DNA of 64,000 nt from assembly GCF_001653565.1 (NCBI RefSeq), contig NZ_LYPB01000044.1, positions 1 through 64,000 on the forward strand. The letters are read 5' to 3'. This document shows, in pieces, positions 38,239 through 47,970 of this stretch. This DNA comes from Paenibacillus oryzisoli (GTDB taxonomy: Bacteria; Bacillota; Bacilli; Paenibacillales; NBRC-103111). Made by a program: the position numbers and the translations under genes. Numbering within the stretch: position 1 is the stretch's first letter; every line of letters begins with the position of its first letter. The notes beneath the pieces are model-generated. The model saw only the letters and a program-made list of their open reading frames with translations, made no database searches and was not told the origin of the DNA.

Positions 38239-41200
38239 TTACGGGGTAATGGTTGTAAAAATCAAGGTTGGTGCCTTGTTCATATCCGTATATTCTCGGG
38301 TATATACCGTAGCCGGATTATCGTCTGACACCATCGATAACCGGAAACTGAGTGTGCCATCGGTTTGGGTTTGAACATACTTCGTCACGTCAAAAGTCAC
38401 GTAGGTGCCAGCGCTCACTGCGAGATTACCCCCATCCACATCCGTAAATGCTCGCACGGGCTGATTCGCCGCAGTAATCAGCGTTGGATCCCAGCTATCC
38501 GTGGCAATCCCATGCAGCAGCAGATCGGCCCCAGCTTGTGCAGTCGCCACATACAAGCGCAGCAGAACTGTATCGACAGTGCCTAATAAGGTCGGCACGG
38601 CTGCTTTCATGTACCCCGCTTGTTTCCCGCCATCTGTCTGAATCAGCATCGTTGTCGTTGTACTGTAGTTCGTATTGGCATTGGTCGATGTAACGCTGTC
38701 TACGTACGTATCTGCATCGACAACCTTCGTTGTTTGTGTCGGCGTTTTTACCGTAATGGTCTGTGCGGAAGACGTAAACCCGTTATACGATGCCGATACA
38801 TTGGCACTTCCTAAACTAACACCAGTGATACCGCCAGTGCTCGATACCGAAACAACACTCCCCTGACTACTTGTAAAAGCAACTCCTGCCCCAGCTGCGT
38901 TTTCCGTTGAAGCGTCTGCGAAATGAGCGGTTACCTGAAGTTGCTTCACCCCACCGCCAAGTGCAATACTCGCGGGTACACCTGAGATCGTAATACCGGT
39001 CATAGCAGGCGTAGCCGCAGTGATCGTGTTGCTTACTGTTGTTCGACTCGCTTGATCCATCGCTTCAACTTTAAACGTGTACGAAGTACCTGGCAGAAGC
39101 TCACTTGCGGTATACGAAGTCCTATTGGCAAAAGTAGTATCGTACAGCACTCCGTTCCGGTAAATACGATAACCAACAATGTTCGTATCATCATTTGCTG
39201 AAGGCCAGTTCAACGTCACTTGGCGTGGCGTAATAGTTCCAAGGGATAACGGCGTGCCCGAGCTCCAGCTTGGCGCTGTGAGATCCGTCAGTAGATCTGC
39301 GGTGTACTCATCTGCTCCGACATCAGGAACACCCGCCCTTGTTTCGTGCTCGACATCTTCTGTCACGAACGAAAGTTCGCCGCCACTGCCATAATTGCCA
39401 ACCGAGCTATTGATCGCGGGGCTGTTAGCTGCAAGCTTTTTATAAGAAATGAATCTGAGTCGGTCGTACTCACTTGAGGTCCAAAGCCATGCATAATCGG
39501 CCTGACTCAAATTCAGCACTGCTTCCTTCATCATTGGATAGGCAACTTTAACTTCCGTTTCCGTAAGTGCTGCCGAATTCCCAGTAATGAGTGGCACACC
39601 GTGCTGTGGGAACATCATATTGCCAGACCAGCTTAAGCCTGGGATTGGCGTCATGATTTTAATAAGTTCTTGCTGACCCCCCACCACCACATTATTGGCA
39701 AAAGTTATATTTTGCGGAGCCATGCCGTAACGCACAAACCCCAGCTCGATACCGCTTTTGTTGTCTACGAGTGTATTGTTGGCAATCATGATATTCTTGG
39801 CAATGTAGTGATTATTACTTGGAATCGGTTGCGTCAGATTATCGTTATCTCCAGTTGTTAAGGCAATCGTCGCATCCCATTCCGTACCTGTCAGCCCCTG
39901 AAAATAATTGTTATACACCTTGTGATTCTGACCGTAAACGCGCACACCGCCCGTACCTAACGTTCGGCTATCCGGGTTGGATGGAAGCACTTCACGTCCA
40001 TTTCCAATAAACATGTTGCCATAGACACTGGAACCGTTCCCCGATCGAAGGGAGACTTCACCTAGGGATTCAATGAAATAGTTGTAGCGAATGACATTGC
40101 CGCCGCTTTTGACAGAAACATATTCAGGGTCGCTATCGACATGGTCGAAAATGTTATACTGAATCGTCGCATACGCATTCAGATGCACCAAATCCGTCAC
40201 GCCGAGACGGATCCCTTCGGATTCATTTTCCTGGCGAGGCAGCGTATTGCGGAAAATATTGTATTCCACTACATCGTATTGGGTAATTTCGTAAGTACCC
40301 GCTACGGTGTCTCGATTGCCATCGAACAAGATAAATTTACCGCGATCCTTTTTATTTTCCATCAAATTGTGGTCGACTTGGTTGTGATGCGAACTCCAAC
40401 CGTCGATGTACACCCAACTGGATTTGGTCGCATCTGTCGCTGAACTTGGCGAATGGAAATAATTATTCGTGATTCGCATGTGGTTACAACCCGTAATTCG
40501 AATCCAATTAGAGGCGGTGCTGTCCATAACGAACGTCATGTCTTGAATGGTGATGTAGGAGCTGTTGGTAAATTTGATTGGACCCGCGTTGAATACAGCC
40601 ATTCCTTTATTCTTCGCTTTGATCACAATCGAATTGCTGGCATCGCCATGTTTGCCGTTAATGCTGAAGGTCGCGTAATTACCATTCTCTAGCTCGATCA
40701 CCGTACCTGGGGCCGCTGCATTAATGGCTTGCACAAGCTGGGTCGAGTTGCTTACAGAAACAGGCGGATTCGAAATGGTTTGCGGTATTGCTGATATAGC
40801 TGGTGTGCTGTTGGACCCTTCACCTGCTGTATTCAGAGCACTTACGACAAAATAGTAAGTCTGACCTATCGATAAACCAGTCACCGTATAATTCGTTGCA
40901 GAGATCGGCGTGCTGTTCACTGTCGTGAAAGGTCCACTCCCACTGGACGCCATCTTCACGTTGTAACCCGTTGCAGTGGCTGATGCTGTCCATGCGATGC
41001 TCACGGCACCTGTGCTAGGCAGCGAAGACGTTACGCCAGTCGGAGCACTCGGTGCTGTCGGTGTTGATGTTGATCCACTTGCAGCTGTTGCCGTTATATC
41101 GTCAAAAGCTGTCGTACCCGCATAACTGTAGAGACCAACTTGACCTGATGTATAAGGCGATGTATCTGTTCCTGAAAGGACAAGCGTGCTGCCGTAATAG

Positions 41201-42570
41201 CCTTGGAGGGTCAGGCTGCCATCCGTGTTCAAGGTTGATTGGAGCTTCATCGGCAAGTAGCCAAGACTGTCGAAGGAAGTACTCAGCGTTGCATTGGCGA
41301 CGGAGACACCGCTTGCGTTTGGCGTTCCTGCCGTTTGCGGCACACTGATCTTCGTGTTGCCGGTTACTTTTTCGAGATAAAATTGATAACTAGACGAGTT
41401 TTTCTTCATTGTAAAACGGTAATACGTAGCTGTTGATCCGCTGCCTGAGTATCTGGCGACAAGACCAGCATAGGTGCTGTTCGCACCCGTTATTTTCAGC
41501 TTACCCGTTAATGTGAGATCACCTGTCTGGATGGATGGCGTCACTGCTCCCCACTGGTCGTTCGTTAGGACATACGTGACACCTGTTGTGGTGTCTGTTT
41601 GTTTGAGGAAGTGATTGAGTCCGACTGCGACGGTCTCTTCTCCCATCTGCCAGCTTGTGCTTCCGCCGACGGCAGTTTTCCAAGGCTGCGCGCTCGTGGA
41701 AGCGCTACCAACTGGAGATGTGTAGCCGCTTGCCGCATTGCCATAGCTCTCGAATTCTTCATTGACTGTTTTGAGATCCACTCGGATATCGTCAAAAGCT
41801 GTCGCCCCCGCATAACTATACACGCCGACTTGACCGGATGTGTATGGGGTCGTATCCGTGCCTGAGAGGATAAGCGTGCTGCCGTAGTAAGCTTGGAGGG
41901 TTAGGCTGCCATCCGCGTTTTGGTTGATTTGCAGCTTAACAGGCAAGTAACCAAGACTATCAAATGACGTGCTAAGCGTCGTGTTCGCAACAGATACACC
42001 GCTTGCGTTTGGCGTTCCTGCCGTTTGGGGCACACTGATCTTCGTGTTGCCAGTTACTTTTTCGAGATAAAACTGATAGCTTGATGAGTTCTTCTTCATC
42101 GTAAAACGGTAATACGTAGCGGTCGTTCCGCTACCTGAGTATCGGGCGACTAGGCCCGCATAGGTGCTGTTCGCCCCAGTCACCTTGAGTTTGCCGGATA
42201 ATGTAAGGTCGTTTGTCTGAATGGCTGGTGTCGCTGCGCCCCACTGATCATTCGTTACTACATACGTCACGCCTGTAGTCGCATCCGTCTGTCTTAGATA
42301 GTGATTTTGGGTCGCTCCTTCCTCGTCCATGGACCAACTCGTGCCTCCGCCGACGACTGATTTCCATGGCTGAGTGCTGGTCGAAGTGCTGCCCACTGGT
42401 GAGGTATAACCGGTTGTTGCGTTGCCGTAACTTTCGAAATCCTCCGTTAACTGGAGGCCTGCTGCTTGAGCTGCAGGTGTAGGCATGATGGAAAGACTCA
42501 GGGATAACAGCAATAATACGGATAACAGGCCACTCCATAACTTCCTTTTCCTAACCATCATTAAGCTCAT
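38239..42570 (-). CDS. large secreted PL6 lyase with duplicated N-terminal domains, FN3, Big-like and CBM96 domains
   Basis: 1443 residues. Signal peptide (1-37), two near-identical beta-sandwich repeats (about 40-268 and 270-490), FN3 (about 505-600), PL6 beta-helix (about 600-1090), FN3 (about 1097-1190), Ig-like/Big domain (about 1190-1280) and DNRLRE/CBM96 (about 1283-1443). The PL6 motifs SVKSGGN and SLRSGNG place Lys and Arg 21 residues apart, the same interval as K250 and R271 of chondroitinase B. It should endolytically cleave alginate or dermatan-like uronans. The start is uncertain: AAGGA is far upstream. Confidence 0.88.
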   Translation of the reverse strand: MSLMMVRKRKLWSGLLSVLLLLSLSLSIMPTPAAQAAGLQLTEDFESYGNATTGYTSPVGSTSTSTQPWKSVVGGGTSWSMDEEGATQNHYLRQTDATTGVTYVVTNDQWGAATPAIQTNDLTLSGKLKVTGANSTYAGLVARYSGSGTTATYYRFTMKKNSSSYQFYLEKVTGNTKISVPQTAGTPNASGVSVANTTLSTSFDSLGYLPVKLQINQNADGSLTLQAYYGSTLILSGTDTTPYTSGQVGVYSYAGATAFDDIRVDLKTVNEEFESYGNAASGYTSPVGSASTSAQPWKTAVGGSTSWQMGEETVAVGLNHFLKQTDTTTGVTYVLTNDQWGAVTPSIQTGDLTLTGKLKITGANSTYAGLVARYSGSGSTATYYRFTMKKNSSSYQFYLEKVTGNTKISVPQTAGTPNASGVSVANATLSTSFDSLGYLPMKLQSTLNTDGSLTLQGYYGSTLVLSGTDTSPYTSGQVGLYSYAGTTAFDDITATAASGSTSTPTAPSAPTGVTSSLPSTGAVSIAWTASATATGYNVKMASSGSGPFTTVNSTPISATNYTVTGLSIGQTYYFVVSALNTAGEGSNSTPAISAIPQTISNPPVSVSNSTQLVQAINAAAPGTVIELENGNYATFSINGKHGDASNSIVIKAKNKGMAVFNAGPIKFTNSSYITIQDMTFVMDSTASNWIRITGCNHMRITNNYFHSPSSATDATKSSWVYIDGWSSHHNQVDHNLMENKKDRGKFILFDGNRDTVAGTYEITQYDVVEYNIFRNTLPRQENESEGIRLGVTDLVHLNAYATIQYNIFDHVDSDPEYVSVKSGGNVIRYNYFIESLGEVSLRSGNGSSVYGNMFIGNGREVLPSNPDSRTLGTGGVRVYGQNHKVYNNYFQGLTGTEWDATIALTTGDNDNLTQPIPSNNHYIAKNIMIANNTLVDNKSGIELGFVRYGMAPQNITFANNVVVGGQQELIKIMTPIPGLSWSGNMMFPQHGVPLITGNSAALTETEVKVAYPMMKEAVLNLSQADYAWLWTSSEYDRLRFISYKKLAANSPAINSSVGNYGSGGELSFVTEDVEHETRAGVPDVGADEYTADLLTDLTAPSWSSGTPLSLGTITPRQVTLNWPSANDDTNIVGYRIYRNGVLYDTTFANRTSYTASELLPGTSYTFKVEAMDQASRTTVSNTITAATPAMTGITISGVPASIALGGGVKQLQVTAHFADASTENAAGAGVAFTSSQGSVVSVSSTGGITGVSLGSANVSASYNGFTSSAQTITVKTPTQTTKVVDADTYVDSVTSTNANTNYSTTTTMLIQTDGGKQAGYMKAAVPTLLGTVDTVLLRLYVATAQAGADLLLHGIATDSWDPTLITAANQPVRAFTDVDGGNLAVSAGTYVTFDVTKYVQTQTDGTLSFRLSMVSDDNPATVYTREYTDMNKAPTLIFTTITP

Positions 42571-42609
42571 AAATATAAATTCACCATCCTTTTCGTTGAA
42601 CTAAGACTC

Positions 42610-42673
42610 ATTATAGTGAGGTGTGGCGCTGAAACATATGATCGAATTTAAGCAGTATTGTGCTTTTTTAAAC
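42610..42673 (-). promoter_or_regulatory. PL6 operon promoter with upstream direct repeats
   Basis: -10 TATAAT (42615-42610), weak -35 TATGTT at 17 bp. TTTAAGC (42647-42653) and TTTAAAC (42667-42673) are 20 bp apart and begin 32 bp upstream of the -10, as at the other AraC-type promoters here. Confidence 0.5.
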
Positions 42674-42694
42674 AGAGGGGGGTTACGTACGGAA

Positions 42695-42881
42695 GTTGCG
42701 GAACGTGTTTCTGCTATCTTCGCTCAATGGGTTGTTTTGGGAGAGAAACGGAACGTGGTTCCTCTATCTCTCCGTTTGAGCCCGTTTACCGTCGGATTTC
42801 ACGGCATTAGCGGAACCACGTTCCGTAATTCTGTGAAATCCCAGGAATTCGGCCAAATAACGGAACGTGGTTCCGTTACAG
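42695..42881. repeat. four-palindrome element, family B copy 1
   Basis: Four GGAAC-NNN-GTTCC palindromes centred at 42706 (decayed), 42756, 42818 and 42868 (spacing 50, 62, 50). The last has the stem TAACGGAA/TTCCGTTA. The second core is GGAACGTGGTTCC and the third is its reverse complement GGAACCACGTTCC. Spacer words TTCGCTCA and AATTCGGCCAAAT also occur in family A copy 2. Confidence 0.85.
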
Positions 42882-43019
42882 TTTGGTCGCCGTACATTTA
42901 GCTACTGGTGCATTCGTGGATGGTGTTCATGTCGTTCATTGCTGCAAGGTTTGTGTGAATAATCTACTTAGGATGGGATTGTGTCTTGGAGTAACCCATG
43001 GTTGCAGTCTTTGAGCTTA

Positions 43020-43206
43020 GTTGCGGAACGTGGTTCCGCTATCTTCGCTCAATGGGCGGTTTCGGGAGAGAAACGGAACGTCGTTCCTCTATCTCTCCGT
43101 TTGAGCCCGTTTACCGTCGGATTTCACGGCATTAGCGGAACGACGTTCCGTAAGTCTGTGAAATCCCGGGAATTTGATCAAATAGCGGAATCACGTTCCG
43201 TTACGA
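43020..43206. repeat. four-palindrome element, family B copy 2
   Basis: Direct repeat of copy 1 at an offset of 325 bp, about 90% identical by eye. Palindromes centred at 43031, 43081, 43143 and 43193 (50, 62, 50). Second and third cores are GGAACGTCGTTCC and GGAACGACGTTCC, so both changed relative to copy 1 in a compensatory way. Confidence 0.88.
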
Positions 43207-43218
43207 TTTGGTCGCACC

Positions 43219-43251
43219 AAAAAGCCCCGCCCCAGAGTGGGGTGGAGCTTT
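43219..43251 (-). terminator. terminator of L5 operon
   Basis: On the minus strand AAAGCTCCACCCCA pairs with TGGGGCGGGGCTTT (two mismatches), loop CTC, then TTGG. It lies 112 bp past the kinase stop; the interval 43252-43362 holds nothing else I recognise. Confidence 0.65.
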
Positions 43252-43362
43252 GGGTGTGCTATCGATTTGGCAGGCCTCAGTTGGGCTTCATGTGGGGGCC
43301 TTCATTGAGGTTTCAGCATGGGTTTTTCATAGAAGGGCTACGGCTCACCCTCCCGCACCCCC

Positions 43363-45171
43363 TCACGTCCCTATATTCGGAAACCGAATATAGATCCGTG
43401 TACCGACGCCGAGCTCGCTTGCTATGCTCAGTCCGTACTGCTCGCCGAATACTAGCTGGATGCGGCGGTGCACGTTCATCATGCCGATGCCGCCACTGTT
43501 GCCGGCGCCCTTATGCAGCTTCGCCTCCGCCAATTGATTGGCGCTCAGCTGCTTGTTCAGCGAAGCAAGATGCTCCGGCGTCATCCCGACACCGTTGTCC
43601 TCAAGGACGATGATCAGATCATCGTCCTGCGCCCAAGCATCCAGCCGAATGTAGTGATGCTCCTCGATCCCATCGGCGAAGCCGTGCTGGAAAATATTCT
43701 CGATCAACGGCTGCAAGGTTAAACGAGCCGTCTTCTTTAAGAAGAATTCCGGTGGAATTCTGACATCCAGCTCGAATTCCCGCCCCACCCTGTGCTTCAT
43801 GATTGTCATGTAGTTCAGCACATGCTTGAGCTCGTTGACGATTGCCGTCTCTTCGATATGTGTCTGTACCGAGTAACGGAACATCGTCGCAATCGCATCC
43901 ACAATTTCCGTAATTTCAGTAGATTGTTGAATAACGGCGTAGACGATAATATTTTCCAGCGTATTATATAGAAAATGCGGATTGATTTGCAGCTGCAGCG
44001 ATTGCAGCTCCGCCTTCTGTCGCTCCAATTCAGCGTCTTTCTTGCTGAGCTCCGTTCGGTACAAGGTATCCATTAATTCTGACAGGGAGACGACCATCAA
44101 ATTATAGCGCTGAATCAACTCATCCAGCTCATTGTTCGTTTGGAGCTGGGGGATTTTCACCCAGTTTCCCTTTTCGGTTTGGCGCATGCCATTTTTCAAA
44201 ATTTGAATCGGCTTCGTAATATTTCGTCCAAATCGGTAGGATAGAAACAAGGCCAGCAGCAAGGTAATGCCCCCTACCCAGAAGGCGGAGTAACGAATGC
44301 TCGATAGTGGGCGATTAATGTCAGCTGTCGGAATTGACACCATAAGGTTCCAACCGGTATACCCCGACTTAGAGCTTACGACCATTCGTTCTTCCCCAAA
44401 CGAGGAATCCTTGAAAGATTTCAAGTCATTCCCTTCTATTTTGGCCATCAGCGCCTGGTTCACGGTCGTACCAATTCGCTGCTTGTCCGGATGATACACG
44501 ATGCGCCCTTCATTATCGACAATGGCAAAAAATCCACTTGGACCCAAATTGATCCCCTTCCACAGGGTCGCAAATTCGTCCGCTTTAATCTCAATCGCCA
44601 GAATACCCTTGAACTCATTGAACACTTCGCCATGAATTTTGCGCGCCAAGGTAATGAATTGATTGTTGCTCTCCGAGAACACACTATTGCTAATAATGGT
44701 CATGTTGCCTTGCGGATCCGTCTCTTTGTCCAGCTCTTTCATCGTAAAAGCAGGTACGGGATCTACAATCGGCTTCAACGCCGGATTCTCGTAGTACACC
44801 AAGTGATCGAAATAATCAGCCAAATAGACCGTCATAATCTCCGGCGACTTAATAAAAAGCGGATTAATGACGTTATCAATCAAACTATCCGTGAACTGAT
44901 AATACTCGTAATCGCCCGTTGGCGGGTCGTCGACGAACTTTTTGACAGAACTATTGGTAAAAAGAGAGAGATGCGCGCGCTCATAATTTTTCAAATATAA
45001 GTCCGTATGATTGACCGCGTTCGATACAATTTCCGTCAAATGCTGCTCCGTCTGCTCCTTCAGCTTGTTCGAGGAAATATAGTAGGAAGAGAAGCCGATG
45101 GACATGACGGTAATCAGGACAATGGCGGCCACATACGCGAAAATACTGCGAGCTAACGAAGGCTTCATCAT
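43363..45171 (-). CDS. YesM-type sensor histidine kinase, L5
   Basis: 602 residues. Membrane segment (about 10-32), dCache sensor, second membrane segment (about 290-312), HAMP with NITKPIQILKNGM, His_kinase box QINPHFLYNTLENIIV (His near 398), N-box LQPLIENIFQHG, G-box EDNGVGMTPE. Its ATG overlaps the response-regulator stop (ATGATGA), so both are translated together. It senses the L5 substrate or a related extracellular cue. Confidence 0.92.
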   Translation of the reverse strand: MMKPSLARSIFAYVAAIVLITVMSIGFSSYYISSNKLKEQTEQHLTEIVSNAVNHTDLYLKNYERAHLSLFTNSSVKKFVDDPPTGDYEYYQFTDSLIDNVINPLFIKSPEIMTVYLADYFDHLVYYENPALKPIVDPVPAFTMKELDKETDPQGNMTIISNSVFSESNNQFITLARKIHGEVFNEFKGILAIEIKADEFATLWKGINLGPSGFFAIVDNEGRIVYHPDKQRIGTTVNQALMAKIEGNDLKSFKDSSFGEERMVVSSKSGYTGWNLMVSIPTADINRPLSSIRYSAFWVGGITLLLALFLSYRFGRNITKPIQILKNGMRQTEKGNWVKIPQLQTNNELDELIQRYNLMVVSLSELMDTLYRTELSKKDAELERQKAELQSLQLQINPHFLYNTLENIIVYAVIQQSTEITEIVDAIATMFRYSVQTHIEETAIVNELKHVLNYMTIMKHRVGREFELDVRIPPEFFLKKTARLTLQPLIENIFQHGFADGIEEHHYIRLDAWAQDDDLIIVLEDNGVGMTPEHLASLNKQLSANQLAEAKLHKGAGNSGGIGMMNVHRRIQLVFGEQYGLSIASELGVGTRIYIRFPNIGT

Positions 45172-46181
45172 TTGATCCCCATCATATGCCGGTATTCAAG
45201 CGGTGAGAGGCCTGTGACTTTTTTGAACATTCGGGAAAAATGCGGGTAGTTCTCATAACCGATCTCATACGCGATATCGTTCGTCTTATAATGCGGCATT
45301 TCGAGCATCCGCTTGGCCAGCTCAATTCTTTTGGTAATGCGATATTGTACAAAAGTTTCCTTGAACACTTTCTTGAATAGCAAACTCAAGTATGGCGGCG
45401 TAATGCCGAGATATTCGGCAACGTCCTCTAGGGAGAGACTGTTCGTGATATTGGCATCCATGTAAATCTTCGCCTTCTGCATAAGATCCTGACCCCCCCG
45501 CTGCAGCGCCAGCTCATCAATGACCTTCATGATTTGTTCCTGAAGCTGCAAGAAGTAAGCCATCATATCTGTTGTATCTGTCACTTCTTCCATTCTCGGT
45601 TGAAAGCTGCGAAGGGATAATCGCTTTTTGATCATAGGCAAGCAATCCTGCAGAAGCTGGATGAACTCGGAATCCGAGGTAGACGCCGACATGCAATATA
45701 ACCGCAATTCCTCCAAATGCGCTTCTACCTCATCAATTCGCAGTGTCCAGATGGCTTCTACAATTTTCTCAATCCAATCCTCATACTTGGAAATGGACAA
45801 AATTGCATGACCACTCTGTGAAATAAGTTTCGTCAGCAGATCATGAATTTTGACCGGCGTAAACGGTTTCAATAAATATTCTTTCACCCCGTAAGACATC
45901 CCGGCCTGGGCATATTCGAAGTCACCATAGCCCGAAATAATCACCTTTTGAATCAACGGATACTTCTCATTCACCTGTTTGCACAACTCTAACCCATCCA
46001 TCTTCGGCATTCGAATATCGGTAAATAGCAGCTGCGGCATCGATTCCTCGATCATTTGCAGCGCCTTCACACCATTGCTAGCCGTGCGTATCGAATCAAA
46101 TGTATGCGAATGCTGTTTCAGCATGATAACCATACCTTTTAGAATAAGCGGTTCGTCGTCGACAATCAGAATTTGCTTCAT
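45168..46181 (-). CDS. YesN-type response regulator with AraC output, L5
   Basis: 337 residues, shorter than the L2 and L6 regulators because the middle domain is reduced. Receiver with VDDEP, Asp in LLFTDIRMPKMDG and KP in LLKPFT; AraC double HTH at about 240-335 (SLEDVAEYLGITPPYLSLLFKKVFK, NDIAYEIGYENYPHFSRMFKKVTG). GGAGG is 8 nt before the ATG. Distal in the L5 operon, behind a terminator-like hairpin. Confidence 0.92.
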   Translation of the reverse strand: MKQILIVDDEPLILKGMVIMLKQHSHTFDSIRTASNGVKALQMIEESMPQLLFTDIRMPKMDGLELCKQVNEKYPLIQKVIISGYGDFEYAQAGMSYGVKEYLLKPFTPVKIHDLLTKLISQSGHAILSISKYEDWIEKIVEAIWTLRIDEVEAHLEELRLYCMSASTSDSEFIQLLQDCLPMIKKRLSLRSFQPRMEEVTDTTDMMAYFLQLQEQIMKVIDELALQRGGQDLMQKAKIYMDANITNSLSLEDVAEYLGITPPYLSLLFKKVFKETFVQYRITKRIELAKRMLEMPHYKTNDIAYEIGYENYPHFSRMFKKVTGLSPLEYRHMMGIK

Positions 46182-46203
46182 CCAGCCGCCCTCCTTTTAT
46201 GGC

Positions 46204-46237
46204 AAAAAACATTTATCCTCAACCCGAGAATAAATGC
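46204..46237 (-). terminator. terminator between L5 binding-protein and regulator genes
   Basis: CATTTAT/ATAAATG with inner CTC/GAG pairing, followed by TTTTTTG on the minus strand. Probably partial, giving much binding protein and little regulator. Confidence 0.75.
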
Positions 46238-46263
46238 TTTCCACCTAATGCACAAGCTATTTT

Positions 46264-47862
46264 TTAGTCACCCATCACGATGCCTTCTTTTTTGTTGTAA
46301 CGCTCAGTAGCTTCCTTGATGATTTCATTACCGCCCTTGGCTTTCCAATCTTCCAGCGCTTTCGGCCAATCGGAGATCGGCTCCTTGCCGTACACCATTT
46401 TCAGCATATGATCTAGAATAACTGGCGGCATATCAGAGAATTTCAGACCTGCATCTGTAAATTTCGCCGTGGTTGTAAGCTCCGGTGCGAAGGAGATCCC
46501 GTTTCTACCTTCTTTGGTCACGATCGTATCAAATTGTGTAATTAGCTTTTTACCATCTTCGGTGGTGTTCAAAAGTGTTCTGTTCAGTGCCGTATCTTCT
46601 ACAAGTCGCAGCATGACGGAACGGAACTGCTCTTCCAGAGAGCCTTCTGGCGTTGTCGGTTGTTTGTAAACGACTTTGTTATCCTGCATCGTGTACGTAT
46701 CGCCTTCAATCCCGAAGTTAAAGAATCGATCGCCCGCTTCGGTCACCATATAGTTCATCATTTTCACAATGGCGATGGCTTTCTCCTTGCTGACCTTGCT
46801 ATTGATGTAGGATAATCCGCCTGTGTAGCTGTATTTCATCATGCCGCCCTTACCATCGTCGCCGACTGGGGACGGAATAATGACAACTTCGGATTTGGCA
46901 TTGGCAGGCTTCGTTGTACTAATCCAGTTCATCAACAGGTTCGCATTGTGATTCCATACCCCGGATTTGCCTGCGTTAATATTGTTCGTCCATTTGTTAC
47001 CGTCAAGACTTGCGAAATCTTTCGCCATCAAGCCTTCATCGTACATCGTTTTGTAGACGGTTAGTGCTTTCTGCATGGCTTCCACTTTGAAAAACTTCGG
47101 AACAACTTGATCGCCAATTTTCTCGAACATCGTGCTATACGGCATAACGTCATACGCTCCAAAAATCACGTCGGAATAGACAAAATCTTTACGGAACGCG
47201 TATGGTTCAGCTACACCATTCTTCTTCATGGCCCGCAGTACGTTGAGGAAATCGTCCACGGTCTTCGGTGCTGGCAGTCCTGTTTGATCTAGCAGATCTT
47301 TACGGATAAACGTGGCACGACGGCTTGCATTGGATAAATATTCAGGAATCGCATAGATCTTACCGTTATATTTCACTTCGTTCCAAGCTTGCTCAGGAAT
47401 CGCTTTCAATAAATCTTGACCATATTCTTTGAGGAGATCATCTAGCGGCATAAACAATCCCCCCTTGATCGCTCCGCTCATATCTGGACCCGTGGGGAAC
47501 ATCCCTTGAATCGTATTCATGACATCCGGTAGATCCGTACTAGCGAACATCAAAGCTGTTTTCGGTTTGAACTCCGCATGGGGTACAAGGCGAAGATCGA
47601 GCTGTGTATTCGTTAATTCCCCTAGCTTTTTTACCCATTTATCATTGTTGATGTCGGTGCTGCCGAGCGCGTATTTATTTAAGGAGTCGCTTAAGGAAAT
47701 CGAGATTTTCACTGGTGCTTGCGATTTAGCTGAACTTGCAGGGCTTGCTGGATTTGCTGGGCTTGCACTTGTGCCAGTCGTACTCGTTGAGGAATTAGAG
47801 CAACCCGCGATGACCGCCACCATTAACGTTGAGACGAGACCCGTTTTCAACCAAGCTTTCAT
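46264..47862 (-). CDS. extracellular sugar-binding lipoprotein (LplA type), L5
   Basis: 532 residues. Lipobox VAVIAGC at about 15-21, Ser/Pro/Ala linker, family 1 solute-binding fold (YAIPEYLSNASRRATFIRKDLLDQTGLP region typical of the group, LDQTGLPAPKTVDDFLNVLRAMKKNG at about 192-217). Serves the two permeases upstream. GGGGG lies 9 nt before the ATG. Confidence 0.9.
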   Translation of the reverse strand: MKAWLKTGLVSTLMVAVIAGCSNSSTSTTGTSASPANPASPASSAKSQAPVKISISLSDSLNKYALGSTDINNDKWVKKLGELTNTQLDLRLVPHAEFKPKTALMFASTDLPDVMNTIQGMFPTGPDMSGAIKGGLFMPLDDLLKEYGQDLLKAIPEQAWNEVKYNGKIYAIPEYLSNASRRATFIRKDLLDQTGLPAPKTVDDFLNVLRAMKKNGVAEPYAFRKDFVYSDVIFGAYDVMPYSTMFEKIGDQVVPKFFKVEAMQKALTVYKTMYDEGLMAKDFASLDGNKWTNNINAGKSGVWNHNANLLMNWISTTKPANAKSEVVIIPSPVGDDGKGGMMKYSYTGGLSYINSKVSKEKAIAIVKMMNYMVTEAGDRFFNFGIEGDTYTMQDNKVVYKQPTTPEGSLEEQFRSVMLRLVEDTALNRTLLNTTEDGKKLITQFDTIVTKEGRNGISFAPELTTTAKFTDAGLKFSDMPPVILDHMLKMVYGKEPISDWPKALEDWKAKGGNEIIKEATERYNKKEGIVMGD

Positions 47863-47970
47863 TGTATTTCCCCCTAGTCGATATGTTGTTGATTCGTGAT
47901 CATCTTATCGTGAAAGAAACCCTTGGAACATTGTGTTTTTTAAGCTCAGTTGATCTTTATTATACAGATT

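Noticed and set aside
42695..43206. Insertion sequence
   Set aside because: No transposase frame or target duplication could be identified; only palindrome units are present.
42981..43613. Plus-strand open frame of 210 codons
   Set aside because: It spans the family B palindromes, a terminator and the antisense of the kinase 3' end; the frame is a by-product of repeat composition.
44491..45000. Plus-strand 169-codon open frame
   Set aside because: Antisense to the sensor domain of the L5 kinase; no ribosome site or recognisable domain.
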